Shown piece after piece: positions 34,247 to 46,428 of a DNA stretch of 64,000 nucleotides (positions within the stretch are counted from its first letter, which is position 1; every line of letters begins with the position of its first letter). The notes under the pieces were generated by a model, which searched no databases, was not told the origin of the DNA, and saw only the letters and a program-made list of their open reading frames with translations. Made by a program: the position numbers and the translations under genes. The stretch comes from Rhodoblastus acidophilus (lineage in GTDB: Bacteria > Pseudomonadota > Alphaproteobacteria > Rhizobiales > Beijerinckiaceae): assembly GCF_900187365.1 (NCBI RefSeq), contig NZ_FYDG01000011.1:48651-112650 (forward strand). The letters are read 5' to 3'.

Positions 34247-34325
34247 GGCTGGGTTTCGCGTCGGTTGACGGCTGCAGGGCGAACCGCCCGCGCGCCTCTC
34301 AAACGCCGCGTCGCCCGCGCGGTTC

Positions 34326-34343
34326 CGCCGCCGGCCGGCGGCG
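34326..34343. other. 18-bp perfect GC palindrome
   Basis: CGCCGCCGG/CCGGCGGCG is a perfect palindrome in the short gap between the hybrid kinase stop and paoA. It has no T-run. It may be a weak terminator stem for the kinase gene or just GC-rich chance. Confidence 0.3.
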
Positions 34344-34360
34344 CGCCTGCGCGTTTCGTT

Positions 34361-36580
34361 TCAGCCGGTCGGTCCGGCGCCCGGCTGTTCCAGGATGGTC
34401 GCCACGCGGTCCGCCAGAGCGGAGCCGGCGATCGGCTTGCGCAGCAGGCAGATCGAGCCTTGCGCCTGGCTGCCGATGGCCAGGGCGGCGGCGTCGCCGA
34501 CATAGCCCGTGAGCAGAATCGTCGGCAGCCGCTTGCGCCGCTCCTGCGCGGCGCGGATCAGCGTCATGCCGTCCATTTCGGGCATGGACAGATCCGACAC
34601 CAGCACATCCACCTGCTCTCCGGCGTCGATGGCCGCCAGCGCCATGGCGCCGCCCGAGGCTTCCGCGACCTGGAAGCCGGCGTCCTCCAGCTCGCACTTC
34701 AGCACTTCGCGCACGGCGTCCTCGTCCTCGACCAGCAGGACGCGCGGCGTCGCGCCACGGGGCTTCGCCGGCGCGGCGGCGCGGGACGCCGCCGCCCGCA
34801 CCCGCTCGCCCACCGGCAGCCAGATCGACACGGTGGTGCCGGCGCCCATGGCGCTGCGCACCTGCAGCGCGCCGCCGGACTGCTCGGCGAAACCGCGAGC
34901 CATCGGCAGGCCCAGCCCCGTGCCTTTTCCCGGCGCCTTGGTGGTGAAGAACGGCTCCAGCGCGCGGTCGAGCGTCGCCGCGTCCATGCCGGCGCCGGTG
35001 TCCGCCACCGTGATCGCCACATAGTCGCCCGCCGCGAGGCCAAGGTCGTCCCGGCCTTGAGCCGGCGCCCTGTCCGCCGCGAAGGTGATGGCGCCGGTCG
35101 CCGCCATGGCGTCGCGCGCATTGGTGGCGAGATTGACCAGGACCGTCTCCAACTGGCCCTTGTCGACGAACACCGGCGGCAGATCCGCCGCGACGGCGAC
35201 ATGCAGGGTCAGGTTGGCGCCGAGCGTCTGGACGAGCAGGTCGCGCAGCCCTTCGAGCAGGGGCGCGAGCGCGACGACTTCTGGCCTGAGATCGCCGCAC
35301 CGGGCGAAGGACAGCAGGCGCCGCGTGATCGAGCCGGCGCGCGCGCCGGCTTCGGCGATCATCTCGGCGAAATGGCGCACGCGCGTCGCATTATCGGCAT
35401 GGCGGCCGATCATGCTGGCGCCGCCCATGATCGCCTGCGCGATATTGTTGAAGTCATGCGCGACGCCGCCCGCGAGTTCGCCGAGCGCGGTGAGTTTTTG
35501 CGCCTGCGCGAGGCGCGTCAGCGCCGTCTCGCGCTCCTTGACCGCCGCGCGGATGCGCTGCTCAAGCGTGACGTTGAGGCTGAGCAGGGCCGCCTCGACC
35601 TGCTTGCGGCCGGAAATGTCGACGCAGAACTCGACGCAAACGCCGTCCCCCAGCGAGCTGCCGGCGATGACCAGCCATTGCCGCGCGCCGTCCTTGCGCA
35701 CATATTCCTTTTCGTAGGGGCCGAGGCGTCCGGTCTCCTGCAGCGCGCCCAGCTCCGTGAGGCTGGCCTGGTGAAATTCCGGGGGCGTGAGGTTGCTCCA
35801 GGTCATATCGCCCCGCGCGAGGTCGTCGCGGCTGTAGCCCATCATGGTCAGGAACGCGTCGTTGGCGTCGGTGAGGCGGCCGCTCGCCATGTCCCAGAAC
35901 ATCACCCCGAGGGTTTCGACCTCCAGCACTTTTTCCAGCCGCGCCTTGCTTTCCCGCAGCGCGGTCGCCGCCTGCTCGGCTTGCCGGCGCGCGCTTTGCG
36001 CCTCCGTCATCGCGTTGCGCAATTCCGCATTGCTGCGCCGCAATTCGCTTTCGCTCTGGCGCAGCGCGCCATTCATCAGGCGCCGCACGGCGATTTCATG
36101 CATGATGGATTCCGCCAGATCGCCCATGATGGCGACGTCGTTCGGCGTCCACGCCTTCGGCTTGGCTTCAATGGCGCACAGGCTGCCGATCCTGTGCCCG
36201 TCCGGCGTCCGCAGCGGCACGCCCAGATAGGCGATGACGTTCAAATCGCGCACGGCGAGATTGTTGCGCAGGGCGGGGTGCTGGCGCGCGTCCTCGACCA
36301 CCAGCGGTTCGCCCGACGCGACGACATACTGGCAGAACGAGTGTGAGAGGGGCGTCTGGCGACGGCTGGCCCACGGCTCCGGCAGACCCGGACAGCTTTT
36401 GAAATATTGGCGGTCGACGTCGACCAGCGAGACAAGGATCACAGAGGCGCCGAGCACGCGCTGGGCGAGATCGGCGAGCCGGTCGAAGGCGCTGTCGCTC
36501 GGGCTGTCGAGCAGGCCGGTCTCACGCAAGGCGGCGATTCGCGCGGGATCGCGGAGGACTTCGGCGAGAGGCGGAGGCAT
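34361..36580 (-). CDS. hybrid sensor histidine kinase: GAF-PAS-HisKA-HATPase-receiver
   Basis: The 739 residues hold, in order, a GAF domain (about 15-165; TPLSHSFCQYVVASGEPLVVEDAR), a coiled coil (about 175-220) and a PAS domain (about 222-335; FWDMASGRLTDANDAFLTMMGYS). A HisKA with His375 in GGVAHDFNNIAQ, an HATPase with GKGTGLGLPMARGF and a C-terminal receiver with Asp663 in LVSDLSMPEMDG follow. No membrane helix is seen, so it is cytosolic. The GAF type is common in light- or redox-linked kinases of this group, but no chromophore Cys is assignable. Its partner regulator is not adjacent. Confidence 0.9.
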   Translation of the reverse strand: MPPPLAEVLRDPARIAALRETGLLDSPSDSAFDRLADLAQRVLGASVILVSLVDVDRQYFKSCPGLPEPWASRRQTPLSHSFCQYVVASGEPLVVEDARQHPALRNNLAVRDLNVIAYLGVPLRTPDGHRIGSLCAIEAKPKAWTPNDVAIMGDLAESIMHEIAVRRLMNGALRQSESELRRSNAELRNAMTEAQSARRQAEQAATALRESKARLEKVLEVETLGVMFWDMASGRLTDANDAFLTMMGYSRDDLARGDMTWSNLTPPEFHQASLTELGALQETGRLGPYEKEYVRKDGARQWLVIAGSSLGDGVCVEFCVDISGRKQVEAALLSLNVTLEQRIRAAVKERETALTRLAQAQKLTALGELAGGVAHDFNNIAQAIMGGASMIGRHADNATRVRHFAEMIAEAGARAGSITRRLLSFARCGDLRPEVVALAPLLEGLRDLLVQTLGANLTLHVAVAADLPPVFVDKGQLETVLVNLATNARDAMAATGAITFAADRAPAQGRDDLGLAAGDYVAITVADTGAGMDAATLDRALEPFFTTKAPGKGTGLGLPMARGFAEQSGGALQVRSAMGAGTTVSIWLPVGERVRAAASRAAAPAKPRGATPRVLLVEDEDAVREVLKCELEDAGFQVAEASGGAMALAAIDAGEQVDVLVSDLSMPEMDGMTLIRAAQERRKRLPTILLTGYVGDAAALAIGSQAQGSICLLRKPIAGSALADRVATILEQPGAGPTG

Positions 36581-36743
36581 GGCTACAGGGCCTCTTTCAG
36601 TAAAGCCCTCAATGGCTTATGGCGGGGCCAGCGGAATGGAAAGACACAAACGAGTGATCGCCCCGCCCGGAGCGGCCGCGCCGGGGGAGGGCGGACGCCC
36701 GGACTGGGGCGGAGCGTCTCCGAACGGTTCATCTCGCCCTGAA

Positions 36744-36768
36744 GGAACGAAAGAAAAGAGATCTTGTT
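36744..36768 (+). promoter_or_regulatory. EcfG-type general stress promoter candidate
   Basis: GGAAC, 16 bases, then TGTT closely fits the alphaproteobacterial EcfG (sigma-EcfG/PhyR pathway) consensus GGAAC-N16/17-cGTT. It ends 29 bases before the ATG of the small secreted protein, a sensible 5' leader length. Confidence 0.55.
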
Positions 36769-36797
36769 TCTGTCTCCTAAACTTCATGGAGTCCAAA

Positions 36798-37097
36798 ATG
36801 GCGAAGCTTCGCAGAATTTCAGTAACGGCCGTAGCGTTGCTTCTCGGCTCATCGACTCTGGCCTGTTCGGCCACGGCCGCCACCCTGGCGCAAGCGACCA
36901 GCCCCTCGGGCGGCGGCATGGGCGGCAAAAGCGATCCAAGCAAGGACGGTTCCGGCAAGAGCGACAGCGGCAAAACCACGGGACCGGCCAGCGGCGGCAA
37001 TGTCGCGCCGGGCGGGTCGCCCACGTCGAGCGGAAATCCGGGACAGCCGGGGATGCCGGGCAACAAGAACGGCCCTCCGGTCCGGGCGCCCAAATAG
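36798..37097 (+). CDS. small secreted Gly/Ser/Pro-rich protein
   Basis: The 99-residue product has a signal peptide (MAKLRRISVTAVALLLGSST, cleavage probably after ATA near residue 28). The mature part is low-complexity, rich in Gly, Ser, Pro, Lys and Asn (GGGMGGKSDPSKDGSGKSDS), and likely disordered. ATG 36798 has GGAG six bases upstream; ATG 36786 is also in frame. The EcfG-like promoter just upstream suggests induction in stress or stationary phase. No family recognised. Confidence 0.65.
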   Translation: MAKLRRISVTAVALLLGSSTLACSATAATLAQATSPSGGGMGGKSDPSKDGSGKSDSGKTTGPASGGNVAPGGSPTSSGNPGQPGMPGNKNGPPVRAPK

Positions 37098-37150
37098 GGC
37101 CGCGCGATTGTTCGTTTTTTTCACGCGCGAATTCCGCGTTGGTCGGCGTC

Positions 37151-38350
37151 TTACGTGGTCGCTTGCGGGATAGCGCCGGAGCCTCGCGGTTTTCTTCGCG
37201 CTAAAATCGCGCCCAGCCGGATGGCGGGGCGTTCGACCAGCAGAAAACTGGCGGCGGCGACCAGCGTCACGACCAAGGCGGCTGGCGGAAGCAGCAGCGT
37301 CATCTGCGCGGCGGACAGCGGCCCGACAGCGGCGCCCAGATCGACATAAAGAAGCGCCAGCGCGAGGCCGTGCAGCAGATAGATGCTGTAGGAACACTCG
37401 CCCAGCGCCAGCGCGCCGCGCGTGCGCAAAACGCCGCCGAAATCATTGCCGCAGGCGACGCAGGCGAAGAAAAAGCCGAACAGCGGCAGGGCAGCGCCAT
37501 AGGGCTGCGCGAACAGGGTCATGCCCGCCAGCAGCGACAGCGCCGCCGCGAGCGTCGCGCGCGGGCCGCGCAGCCAGGACGACAGGCGCGGATGGGCGCG
37601 ACATTCATAGGCCAGCATGCCCATGGCGAAACTGGGCATATACACCGGCGGCGTCGCCGACGGCGCCAGCGCGCGCGCCAGCAGCGCGACGCCCAGCAGG
37701 GCGAGCGGGATCAGCCAGAGCGGCTGGCCGAAGCGCCGCAGCAGGTCGGCGGCGGCCGCGCAGGCCGGCAGGATCGCCAGATAGAAAATCCATTCCTGAT
37801 GCAGCGACCACAGGACGTAGGCGTTCAGGCGCCCGCTGTCGGGATAGCCGAGCAGCGGCGGTTCGGCCCAGGCGGCGATCCAGCTCAGGGCCGGCAGGAT
37901 GTCGCGCGGGGAGGGATGAAGGCCGGTCCGCGCCATGATCAGCGCCATGACCAGCGCCACCGCAAGCATGACGGCGGGCGTCAGGCGAAACAGGCGGGAC
38001 AGATAGACCGCGCGCCAGTCGCAGGCGCGGAAGCCGGCGCGAATGCGCGGATAGAACACCAGCCCGGTCGTCATGAAGAACAAGCCGACGCCGCCGGCGC
38101 CGAACTGGTTGAACAGTTTGACGTCGGGCGCTTCCCAGCCGCCATGCAGCTTGGCGATGCGCAGCCAGATGATGAAATGATGCGCCATCACGCACAGCGC
38201 GAGATAGCCGCGCAGCCCGTCGACGCAGCCGATGCGCCGTTCGGCGGGCGGCAGGGGAAATCCGGCGCGGACGAGGCCGCCCGCGACCAGGGTTGCGAGA
38301 ACAAAGGCCGCGAAAACGGCGGCGAGAATCGCGAGGACCGGATCGTGCAA
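37151..38350 (-). CDS. acyltransferase family 3 (OafA/YrhL-like) membrane protein
   Basis: About 399 residues with roughly ten membrane helices. The family motif CVDGLRGYLALCVMAHHF holds the catalytic-type His pair near residue 55, and GECSYSIYLLHG is the conserved late helix. Such proteins O-acylate surface sugars or periplasmic glycans. No ATG or GTG fits; TTG 38350 gives a hydrophobic N-terminus (HDPVLAILAAVFAAFVLAT) after an AGG, so it was chosen, with moderate confidence. Confidence 0.8.
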   Translation of the reverse strand: MHDPVLAILAAVFAAFVLATLVAGGLVRAGFPLPPAERRIGCVDGLRGYLALCVMAHHFIIWLRIAKLHGGWEAPDVKLFNQFGAGGVGLFFMTTGLVFYPRIRAGFRACDWRAVYLSRLFRLTPAVMLAVALVMALIMARTGLHPSPRDILPALSWIAAWAEPPLLGYPDSGRLNAYVLWSLHQEWIFYLAILPACAAAADLLRRFGQPLWLIPLALLGVALLARALAPSATPPVYMPSFAMGMLAYECRAHPRLSSWLRGPRATLAAALSLLAGMTLFAQPYGAALPLFGFFFACVACGNDFGGVLRTRGALALGECSYSIYLLHGLALALLYVDLGAAVGPLSAAQMTLLLPPAALVVTLVAAASFLLVERPAIRLGAILARRKPRGSGAIPQATT

Positions 38351-38427
38351 TGGCGGCCTGTCGGGCAGGACGAGACTATGCCAGACGGATATCAGCTTAA
38401 CGCAGGCGCCACAATCCGCGCCGGCGT

Positions 38428-39699
38428 TCAGCCCTGCCGCGCCCGGTCGGCCGCCACCAGGGCGAGGCCGCAGGCTACGGAGGCGAAGGCGTCGCCGAAC
38501 CGGAGCTTGTCCTCTCCGAACCGGCCTGCGAACAGGCGCCGCACCGCCGGAACGTAGGACGTGCCGCCCGTCAGGAACACGGAATCGATTTCGGCAGGCG
38601 TCGCGCCGGCGCGCGCCAGCGCGAGATCGACCGCCTCCTCCATGCTCGCCACGTCGTCGGCGATCCAGCGCTCGAAATCCGTGCGCGCGACCACGGTTTC
38701 GATAGCCAGCCCGGCGGCCGAAAACTGAAACGGGGCATGGGTTTCGCTCGAAAGCCGCGCCTTCAGTTTCGACACCGCGAGGTAGAGTTCGTAGCCGAGA
38801 TCGTGGTCGATGATCTCGATCAGATGTTCGATCTCCTCCGGCCGCTCGGCGTCCCTGGCGAGGCGGTGCAGTTCGGCCATCGTGTCGGCGCTCTTGAGCA
38901 GCGACAGCTTGTGCCATTGCGCGAAGGCGGCGTAATAGCGCGCCGGCATCGGCAGCGTCTTGCCGAACGAGCGATAGCCGGAATTGCGGCCGAGCCGCGG
39001 CGAAACCAGATTGTCGATCAGGCGGAAGTCGAACGTGTCGCCGGCGACGCCGACGCCCGCATGGGACAGCGCCTCGGCGGCGAGGCCGGCGCGGCCCGGC
39101 TCGAATCGCATCAGCGAGAAGTCGCTGGTGCCGCCGCCGAAGTCGGCGACCAGCACCGTTTCCGGCCGGGTCAGCGTGCGGCCGTAGGCATAGGCGGCGC
39201 CGAACGGCTCATAGGCGAAATCGACCTTTGCAACCCCGGCGTTGCGATAGGCCGCGCCGAGACGCTCCAGCGCGAGCTCCTCGTTGGGGCGCTCGCCGGC
39301 GAACACGACCGGGCGTCCCGAGACGACGGGCAGATTCAGCAAATCCGGCGGCAGGATGTCGGCGAGGAACACGCCGATCAGATCTTCGATGAGAAATTTA
39401 ACGCCGAACAGCCGCGTTTCCTGAAAAGCCGGGCTGGAGACATAGGTTTTCAGCGATTGCAGGAAGCGATGCTCTCCGTTGACGTCGAGGGCGCGGTCGA
39501 GCGCCGCGGGCCCGGAAACATGGCGGACTTTGGCGCGCGGCGGCCGGCCCTCGCGAAAGAACAGCAGGGCGGAGCGATAGGCTTCCACCGTCCCGGCGGG
39601 CGCGTCGAAACGCCGGACGGCGATCTCGCCGGACGCATCCGCAATGGCGACGACGCTGTTTGTCGTCCCAAAATCGACGCCAATGGCGATCGGGTTCAT
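38428..39699 (-). CDS. Hsp70-family protein, YegD-like
   Basis: The 423-residue protein has the actin-like ATPase signature at the start (IAIGVDFGTTNSVVAIAD), the phosphate-2 loop VLVADFGGGTSDFSLMRF and the adenosine motif VFLTGGTSYVPAVRRLF. It stops where the DnaK substrate-binding domain would begin, matching the YegD group of short Hsp70 homologues of unknown client. ATG 39699 was chosen because the family N-terminus begins there. Confidence 0.88.
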   Translation of the reverse strand: MNPIAIGVDFGTTNSVVAIADASGEIAVRRFDAPAGTVEAYRSALLFFREGRPPRAKVRHVSGPAALDRALDVNGEHRFLQSLKTYVSSPAFQETRLFGVKFLIEDLIGVFLADILPPDLLNLPVVSGRPVVFAGERPNEELALERLGAAYRNAGVAKVDFAYEPFGAAYAYGRTLTRPETVLVADFGGGTSDFSLMRFEPGRAGLAAEALSHAGVGVAGDTFDFRLIDNLVSPRLGRNSGYRSFGKTLPMPARYYAAFAQWHKLSLLKSADTMAELHRLARDAERPEEIEHLIEIIDHDLGYELYLAVSKLKARLSSETHAPFQFSAAGLAIETVVARTDFERWIADDVASMEEAVDLALARAGATPAEIDSVFLTGGTSYVPAVRRLFAGRFGEDKLRFGDAFASVACGLALVAADRARQG

Positions 39700-40259
39700 C
39701 AATTTCGTAATCCTGTCTTGCTGGCGCCGGTCTGCGCATCCGTTCCGGCTTGCGTTCCGGGACGCGCGCCAGGGGCCTCGGCCAGAGCCAGAGCCTCGGA
39801 ACGAGCCAGACTCGATGCGTCGCGGGAACAATCCGGGGCGCAGCTATCGCGGCAAAAGCCCGGCCCGTCAATCTTGGGAAGATCGCCGTCCGATCCGCGC
39901 TCGCCGGGTGACATAAGGAACCCGCGCATTATTGCTGCAACGGGCCGCGCTGAGTTGAAATAGCTCAAATATTTCTTGCGAGTCTCACGGCGTGGCATGT
40001 TTTCATACGAATGTCACATGGATCGTCCGCTTGCGATTATTTGTTCATGCCCTTGACGTAAATGTATAGCCATCCGGTCGGCGTCGGCGGCGTTCGCTTT
40101 GGCAGTCTAACCCTTGAAAACTCTTACAACCTGGCCCGTGTATGTTTAAAGTCGTGTTGACCTAATGCCCCTGTAACGATAAGGTCGAGCTGTCCCGCGC
40201 TTTGGCGGATTCAGATTTCGGCTCGCGTAAGAAGCTCAAATAATTCGTAAGGGGTGGCC
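39700..40259. other. 560-bp intergenic region before the type I cargo gene
   Basis: No convincing gene. Divergent promoters must lie here: the Hsp70-like gene leaves to the left and the repeat cargo to the right. GC falls toward 39950-40250. A TTGACC at 40157-40162 with TAAGGT 17 bases later is the best plus-strand promoter guess; a TTGACG at about 40054 is another. The leader of the cargo gene is then about 65-70 bases with AAGGGG before the ATG. Confidence 0.4.
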
Positions 40260-41834
40260 ATGGTTGTGCAAGTCTCTACATCTTCCACCAATCCGACAAC
40301 TTCCAATTCCGACGGGTCCAAGGACACGATAGTGTCGAGGGACGGGACATTTTGGGGCGTTTCCTACGACAAGGTGGATACGCATGTCACCGCCGAGGGG
40401 TTCAACGACGTCACCAGCTATTACAAGAACGGCGCTTGCGTCGTGCGGCAGATCAACAATCCGGCCGGCGGTTTCACCTTGACGACCTATGACGCCGCGG
40501 GCGCGTGGTTGTTGGCGTTCAACCAGAACGCCGACGGCTCCTATGACGGCAAGCACAATACGGCGGGCGATTTCTGGGGCGTTTCCTACGCCTCCTACGA
40601 TCGCGCGGTGAACGCGAAGGGCGTTGTCGTCAGCGACACCTATTACGACACGTGCGGCGACGTGCTGGTCAAGAAGACCTACACCAAGGTCGGCTCGACG
40701 GTGGAAATGTTCGATTCGTCGGGACAGCGGACGCTGGTCTACAACCAGAACGCCGACGGCTCTCACTCCGAGCAGCATTTTCTCCCCGGCTCCTTTTGGG
40801 GAATCGGCTACGCCAGCGTCACCTGGAAAGACTCCGCCTCGGACTTCAATTATGAAAATGATTATTTCGATGCGTCCGGCCATGAAGTCGCGCAGCAAAT
40901 CTACAAGACTTGCGGCGGCTTCGTGGTGACGACCTATGACGTCAGCGGTTCGGCCGCGATCGTCTTCAACCAGAATGCCGACGGCTCGTATGACGGCAAG
41001 CATTTCGTCGCCGGAACGCACAATGGCCTGGACTATGCCGCTTACGATCGCGCGTTCGACAAGACGGGCGTGCATGTCGCCGACACCTATTTCGGCGCCA
41101 ACAACAATATCCTGCTGAAAGAGACCTTCTCGGCCTCGGGCGCGACCACCAGCGTCGACACCTACGCCGCCGATGGAAGCCACGATGTGTGGAGCGCGAC
41201 GTCCGGAACTTTCTGGGGTCTGTCCTACACTTCGCGCGAAAGTTTGTACGACGCCAAGGGCTTCAATTACGACATCAAGCTCCTCGACGCTTCGCGCCAT
41301 GTGATCGCCGAAAAGAGCAACTTCTGCGATGGCGGCTGGGAGGTGCAACTCTACGCCAATGGCGGTTCGACGCCGACGTCGACGCTCTACCAGAACGCCT
41401 GGACCGGCGCCGGCTACGAGGCGGTCAAGCCGATCACCAACAGCGCGATCGCCGATCAGCAGGCCTATTTCTACGACGCGTCCGGCGCGATACAGACGCT
41501 GGTCTCGACGGAGAAGGGCGTCGGCGTGCGCGTCGACAATTACAGCGGCGGCGTCCAGGCCAACTCGCAGCGCTTCAGCGCGAATGAGTCCGCGCCGCTC
41601 GGCGCGTCGAACCAGATCGACTTCTTCGCGCTGGACGCCTCCAAGACCACGCTGGCTTTCCACGAAGACGCCTCCAACGCCTTCGCCACGCTGACGCTGA
41701 CCCAGGGTCACGAAACCCTGAGCTTCGCTCTGCTGGGCCAGTATTCCGCCGGTCAGTTTGGTCTGGCGGCGGATGGGCACGGCGGCTCGCTGCTGACGTT
41801 CACCAAGACGCCCGCGCTCACGCTGGCGGCCTGA
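40260..41834 (+). CDS. repeat-built extracellular protein, probable type I secretion cargo
   Basis: The 524 residues have no N-terminal signal peptide. Five imperfect repeats of about 75 residues begin with G-x-FWG-[VIL]-x-Y and contain FNQNADGSYDGKH (residues about 29-415). The C-terminus (LTLTQGHETLSFALLGQYSA, then QFGLAADGHGGSLLTF) matches the L-x-G-x-Y...F-x-L-x-x-DGHGG ending of many rhizobial type I secreted proteins. The ABC exporter and adaptor genes follow at once on the same strand. No enzyme motif was seen. ATG 40260 has AAGGGG upstream; GTG 40254 is less likely. Confidence 0.75.
   Translation: MVVQVSTSSTNPTTSNSDGSKDTIVSRDGTFWGVSYDKVDTHVTAEGFNDVTSYYKNGACVVRQINNPAGGFTLTTYDAAGAWLLAFNQNADGSYDGKHNTAGDFWGVSYASYDRAVNAKGVVVSDTYYDTCGDVLVKKTYTKVGSTVEMFDSSGQRTLVYNQNADGSHSEQHFLPGSFWGIGYASVTWKDSASDFNYENDYFDASGHEVAQQIYKTCGGFVVTTYDVSGSAAIVFNQNADGSYDGKHFVAGTHNGLDYAAYDRAFDKTGVHVADTYFGANNNILLKETFSASGATTSVDTYAADGSHDVWSATSGTFWGLSYTSRESLYDAKGFNYDIKLLDASRHVIAEKSNFCDGGWEVQLYANGGSTPTSTLYQNAWTGAGYEAVKPITNSAIADQQAYFYDASGAIQTLVSTEKGVGVRVDNYSGGVQANSQRFSANESAPLGASNQIDFFALDASKTTLAFHEDASNAFATLTLTQGHETLSFALLGQYSAGQFGLAADGHGGSLLTFTKTPALTLAA
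40344..41510 (+). repeat. five coding repeats of about 75 residues
   Basis: Each unit starts with G-x-F-W-G-x-x-Y (fourth copy degenerate: GTHNGLDY). A D-x-Y-[YF]-D-like strand and N-Q-N-A-D-G-S follow near the end of units 1-3. Units 2 and 4 share YASYDRAVNAKGVVVSDTYY/YAAYDRAFDKTGVHVADTYF and units 1, 3 share FNQNADGSYDGKH, implying pairwise duplication. Confidence 0.8.
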
Positions 41835-41902
41835 TCCTGACCTCGGACACGCCCATCCCCGAGCGCCGGCCCACTTTTTGGGCTGGCGTTTCGTTCGACG
41901 CC

Positions 41903-44184
<2,282 letters not shown>

Positions 44185-44188
<4 letters not shown>

Positions 44189-45597
44189 CCGGCGCCGTCG
44201 CGCCCGCGCGCCGCGCGCCGGCGCCGATCGAACGGGCTTTTTTACCGGCGGCGCTCGAAATCGTCGAGACGCCGGCCTCGCCCACGCTGCGCTACACCGG
44301 CTGGACCATTTGCCTGTTTCTGACCACTGCTCTGGTTTGGGCCTGGTTCGGCAAGGTGGACATGATCGCCGCGGCGGCGGGCAAGGCCGCTCCGGCCGGG
44401 CGCACCAAGCAGATTCAGGCTTTTGAGGCCGGCGTGGTGCGCAAGATCCTGGTCGAGGACGGCGACCGCGTTCAGGCCGGGCAGCAGCTGATTCTGCTCG
44501 ATCCGACGCTGGCCACGGCGGATCGCGATCGGTTCGCCGACCAGTTCATGCGCGCGCGGCTCGATGTGGCGCGGCTGACGGCGCTGCTGGCCGAGACCGA
44601 GGGCGGAAAGGTCGGCGATCCCTTCGCCGATCTCGCGGCGCCGGACGAGGCCTTGCGCGAGATGCGCGGCCGTTTCGCCGCCGACCGCGCCAACCGGCAG
44701 GCGCGGCTGGCCGCCGCCGACCGCGAGATCGCCGGCAAGCGCTCGGAGCAGGCCAGCCTCGACGCCGAACTCGCCAAGATCGACGCCACCCTGCCGATGA
44801 CGATGGAGCGCGCCAACATCCGCAAATATACTTTCGAGAAAGGCGTCGGCTCCAAGCTGGATTATCTCAACGCCGCCCAGCAAAAGGCCGAACTCGAGAA
44901 CGAGCGCAAAGTGACGGCGGCGAAGGCGTCGGCGACCGAGGCGGCGCTGCAGGCCGCCATCGCCGCGCGGGCGCAGATCGCCGCCGAAACCGAGCGCGAC
45001 TGGCGGTCGGATTTGCAAAAAGCCATGCGCGACCGCGCCGAGGCGCAGAGCGAACTCGCCAAGGCGGAGAGGCGCACCGGCCTCACCTCGGTGACCGCGC
45101 CGATTGAAGGCGTGGTGCAAGATCTCGCCGTGCATACCGAGGGCGGCGTGGTGCAGGCCGGCCAGCAATTGCTGCGCGTGTCGCCGACCGACGGCGCGCT
45201 GGTGATCGAGGCCGTGGTTGAGAACAAGGACGCGGGCTTCGTCCGCGTTGGCCAGGAAGCCGAAATCAAGGTGGAGGCGTTTCCCTTCACCCGCTACGGC
45301 TTCCTTCACGGACGCGTGGCTTCGATTGCGCGCGACGCCACGTCTGATCCCGAGGAACAGCAATCGCGCGGCGCGACGCTCGACCGAAGCCCGAATGAAT
45401 TGCGCCGCTCGCATGACCTCATCTATGTCGCGCGGATTGCAGTGGACAATCCCACGCTCGACGTGGACGGCGTGGCGACCCGGTTGGAGCCGGGCATGGC
45501 CATTACGGCGGAAATCAAGACCGGGCGACGCCGGGTGCTGGACTATCTGCTCTCGCCCATCGCCCAGCGCGGCCATGAGGCCCTGCGCGAGCGCTGA
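44185..45597 (+). CDS. HlyD-family type I secretion adaptor, second locus
   Basis: The 470 residues comprise one membrane helix (about 35-55), the AAGKAAPAGRTKQIQAFEAG entry strand, a long coiled-coil hairpin (about 95-310) and a C-terminal barrel with VEAFPFTRYGFLHGRVASIA and GRRRVLDYLLSPI. The ATG overlaps the ABC stop. It couples the inner-membrane exporter to a TolC-like channel not encoded here. Confidence 0.92.
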
Positions 45598-45624
45598 AGC
45601 GCTGCGCCGGAAAATGCGATCCGC

Positions 45625-46428
45625 TCAGTTCAGATTGAAGCGGATGCTGGTCATGGTCGAGAAACGCCCGCCCGGCGGGGGCGGGGTGTGAATCGCGGCG
45701 AGAATCGCCCGCGCGGCGCCGTCGAGGGCGGCGTTGCCGGATGAGCGGGTGATCGACCCGCTGACGACGCGCCCGGAGGCGCCAATGGTGAAAGCCACGC
45801 CGACGGCGCCGGTGACGCCCGCCTCCCGCGCGGCGGCGGGGAAGAATTTGTGGCGGTTCAGCTCCGCGACCACCAAACCGCCATAGGCGGCAACCGACAT
45901 GCCGCTGGCGCGCGCGGCGCCTTGGGCCGCGCCGCGTCGCGCCTCCTGACGCGCCTCCTGGGCTTCGCGACGCTCGCGGGCCTGTTCGCGCGCCTCGCGC
46001 CGCGCTTCCTCCCGCGCCCGTTCGCGCTTTTCCTCGGCTTCGCGCTTGCGGCGCTCAATCCGGCGCAATTCGGCCGGGCTGGGCCGGTCGTCCGGCCTGG
46101 TGACGGGCGGAGGCGGGGCCTCGGGCGCGACGGTCTCGGGCGGCGGCGTCAGGTCGGCGGCGGGCGGATCGGGGGGCGGCGGCGGTTCGGGCGTCTCGGC
46201 GGGCTTGATTTCCTCCAGCCGCTTCTGGTCCGCCTCGGAATCGCCAAGCGGGACCAGGCCGACCTCAAGCGAATCCAGTTGCGGCGCCGAGTCCAGCGTG
46301 GGCTTGAGCGTGATGAGCGCGGCGGCGTGGGCCGCCAGAATCAGCGCCAGAGCGGTCGGGCGCAGCCAGAAGGGACGCAGGCGCGGCGCGGCTGACGCCG
46401 AAACAGGCTCAAGCGCGATCTCGCTCAA
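45625..46428 (-). CDS. tonB: TonB-like energy transducer
   Basis: The 267-residue protein has an N-terminal anchor helix (about 22-42), a Pro-rich stretch (ETPEPPPPPDPPAADLTPPP), an unusually charged Arg/Glu/Ala segment (about 115-180, probable long helix) and a TonB C-terminal domain (YGGLVVAELNRHKFFPAAAREAGVTGAVGVAFTIGASG). It transmits proton-motive force to outer-membrane receptors. It converges on the second type I locus, 28 bases from the HlyD stop. The OprC/NosA-like receptor at 54714 is a possible client. Confidence 0.85.
   Translation of the reverse strand: MSEIALEPVSASAAPRLRPFWLRPTALALILAAHAAALITLKPTLDSAPQLDSLEVGLVPLGDSEADQKRLEEIKPAETPEPPPPPDPPAADLTPPPETVAPEAPPPPVTRPDDRPSPAELRRIERRKREAEEKRERAREEARREAREQARERREAQEARQEARRGAAQGAARASGMSVAAYGGLVVAELNRHKFFPAAAREAGVTGAVGVAFTIGASGRVVSGSITRSSGNAALDGAARAILAAIHTPPPPGGRFSTMTSIRFNLN

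Noticed and set aside
37151..38917. A 588-residue version of the acyltransferase
   Set aside because: The extra N-terminal 189 residues are an antisense-type frame overlapping the Hsp70-like gene and are Arg/Gly-rich; the family N-terminus begins near TTG 38350.
40260..41834. RTX toxin assignment for the repeat cargo
   Set aside because: No GGxGxDxxx nonapeptides are present; the repeat is a different 75-residue unit.
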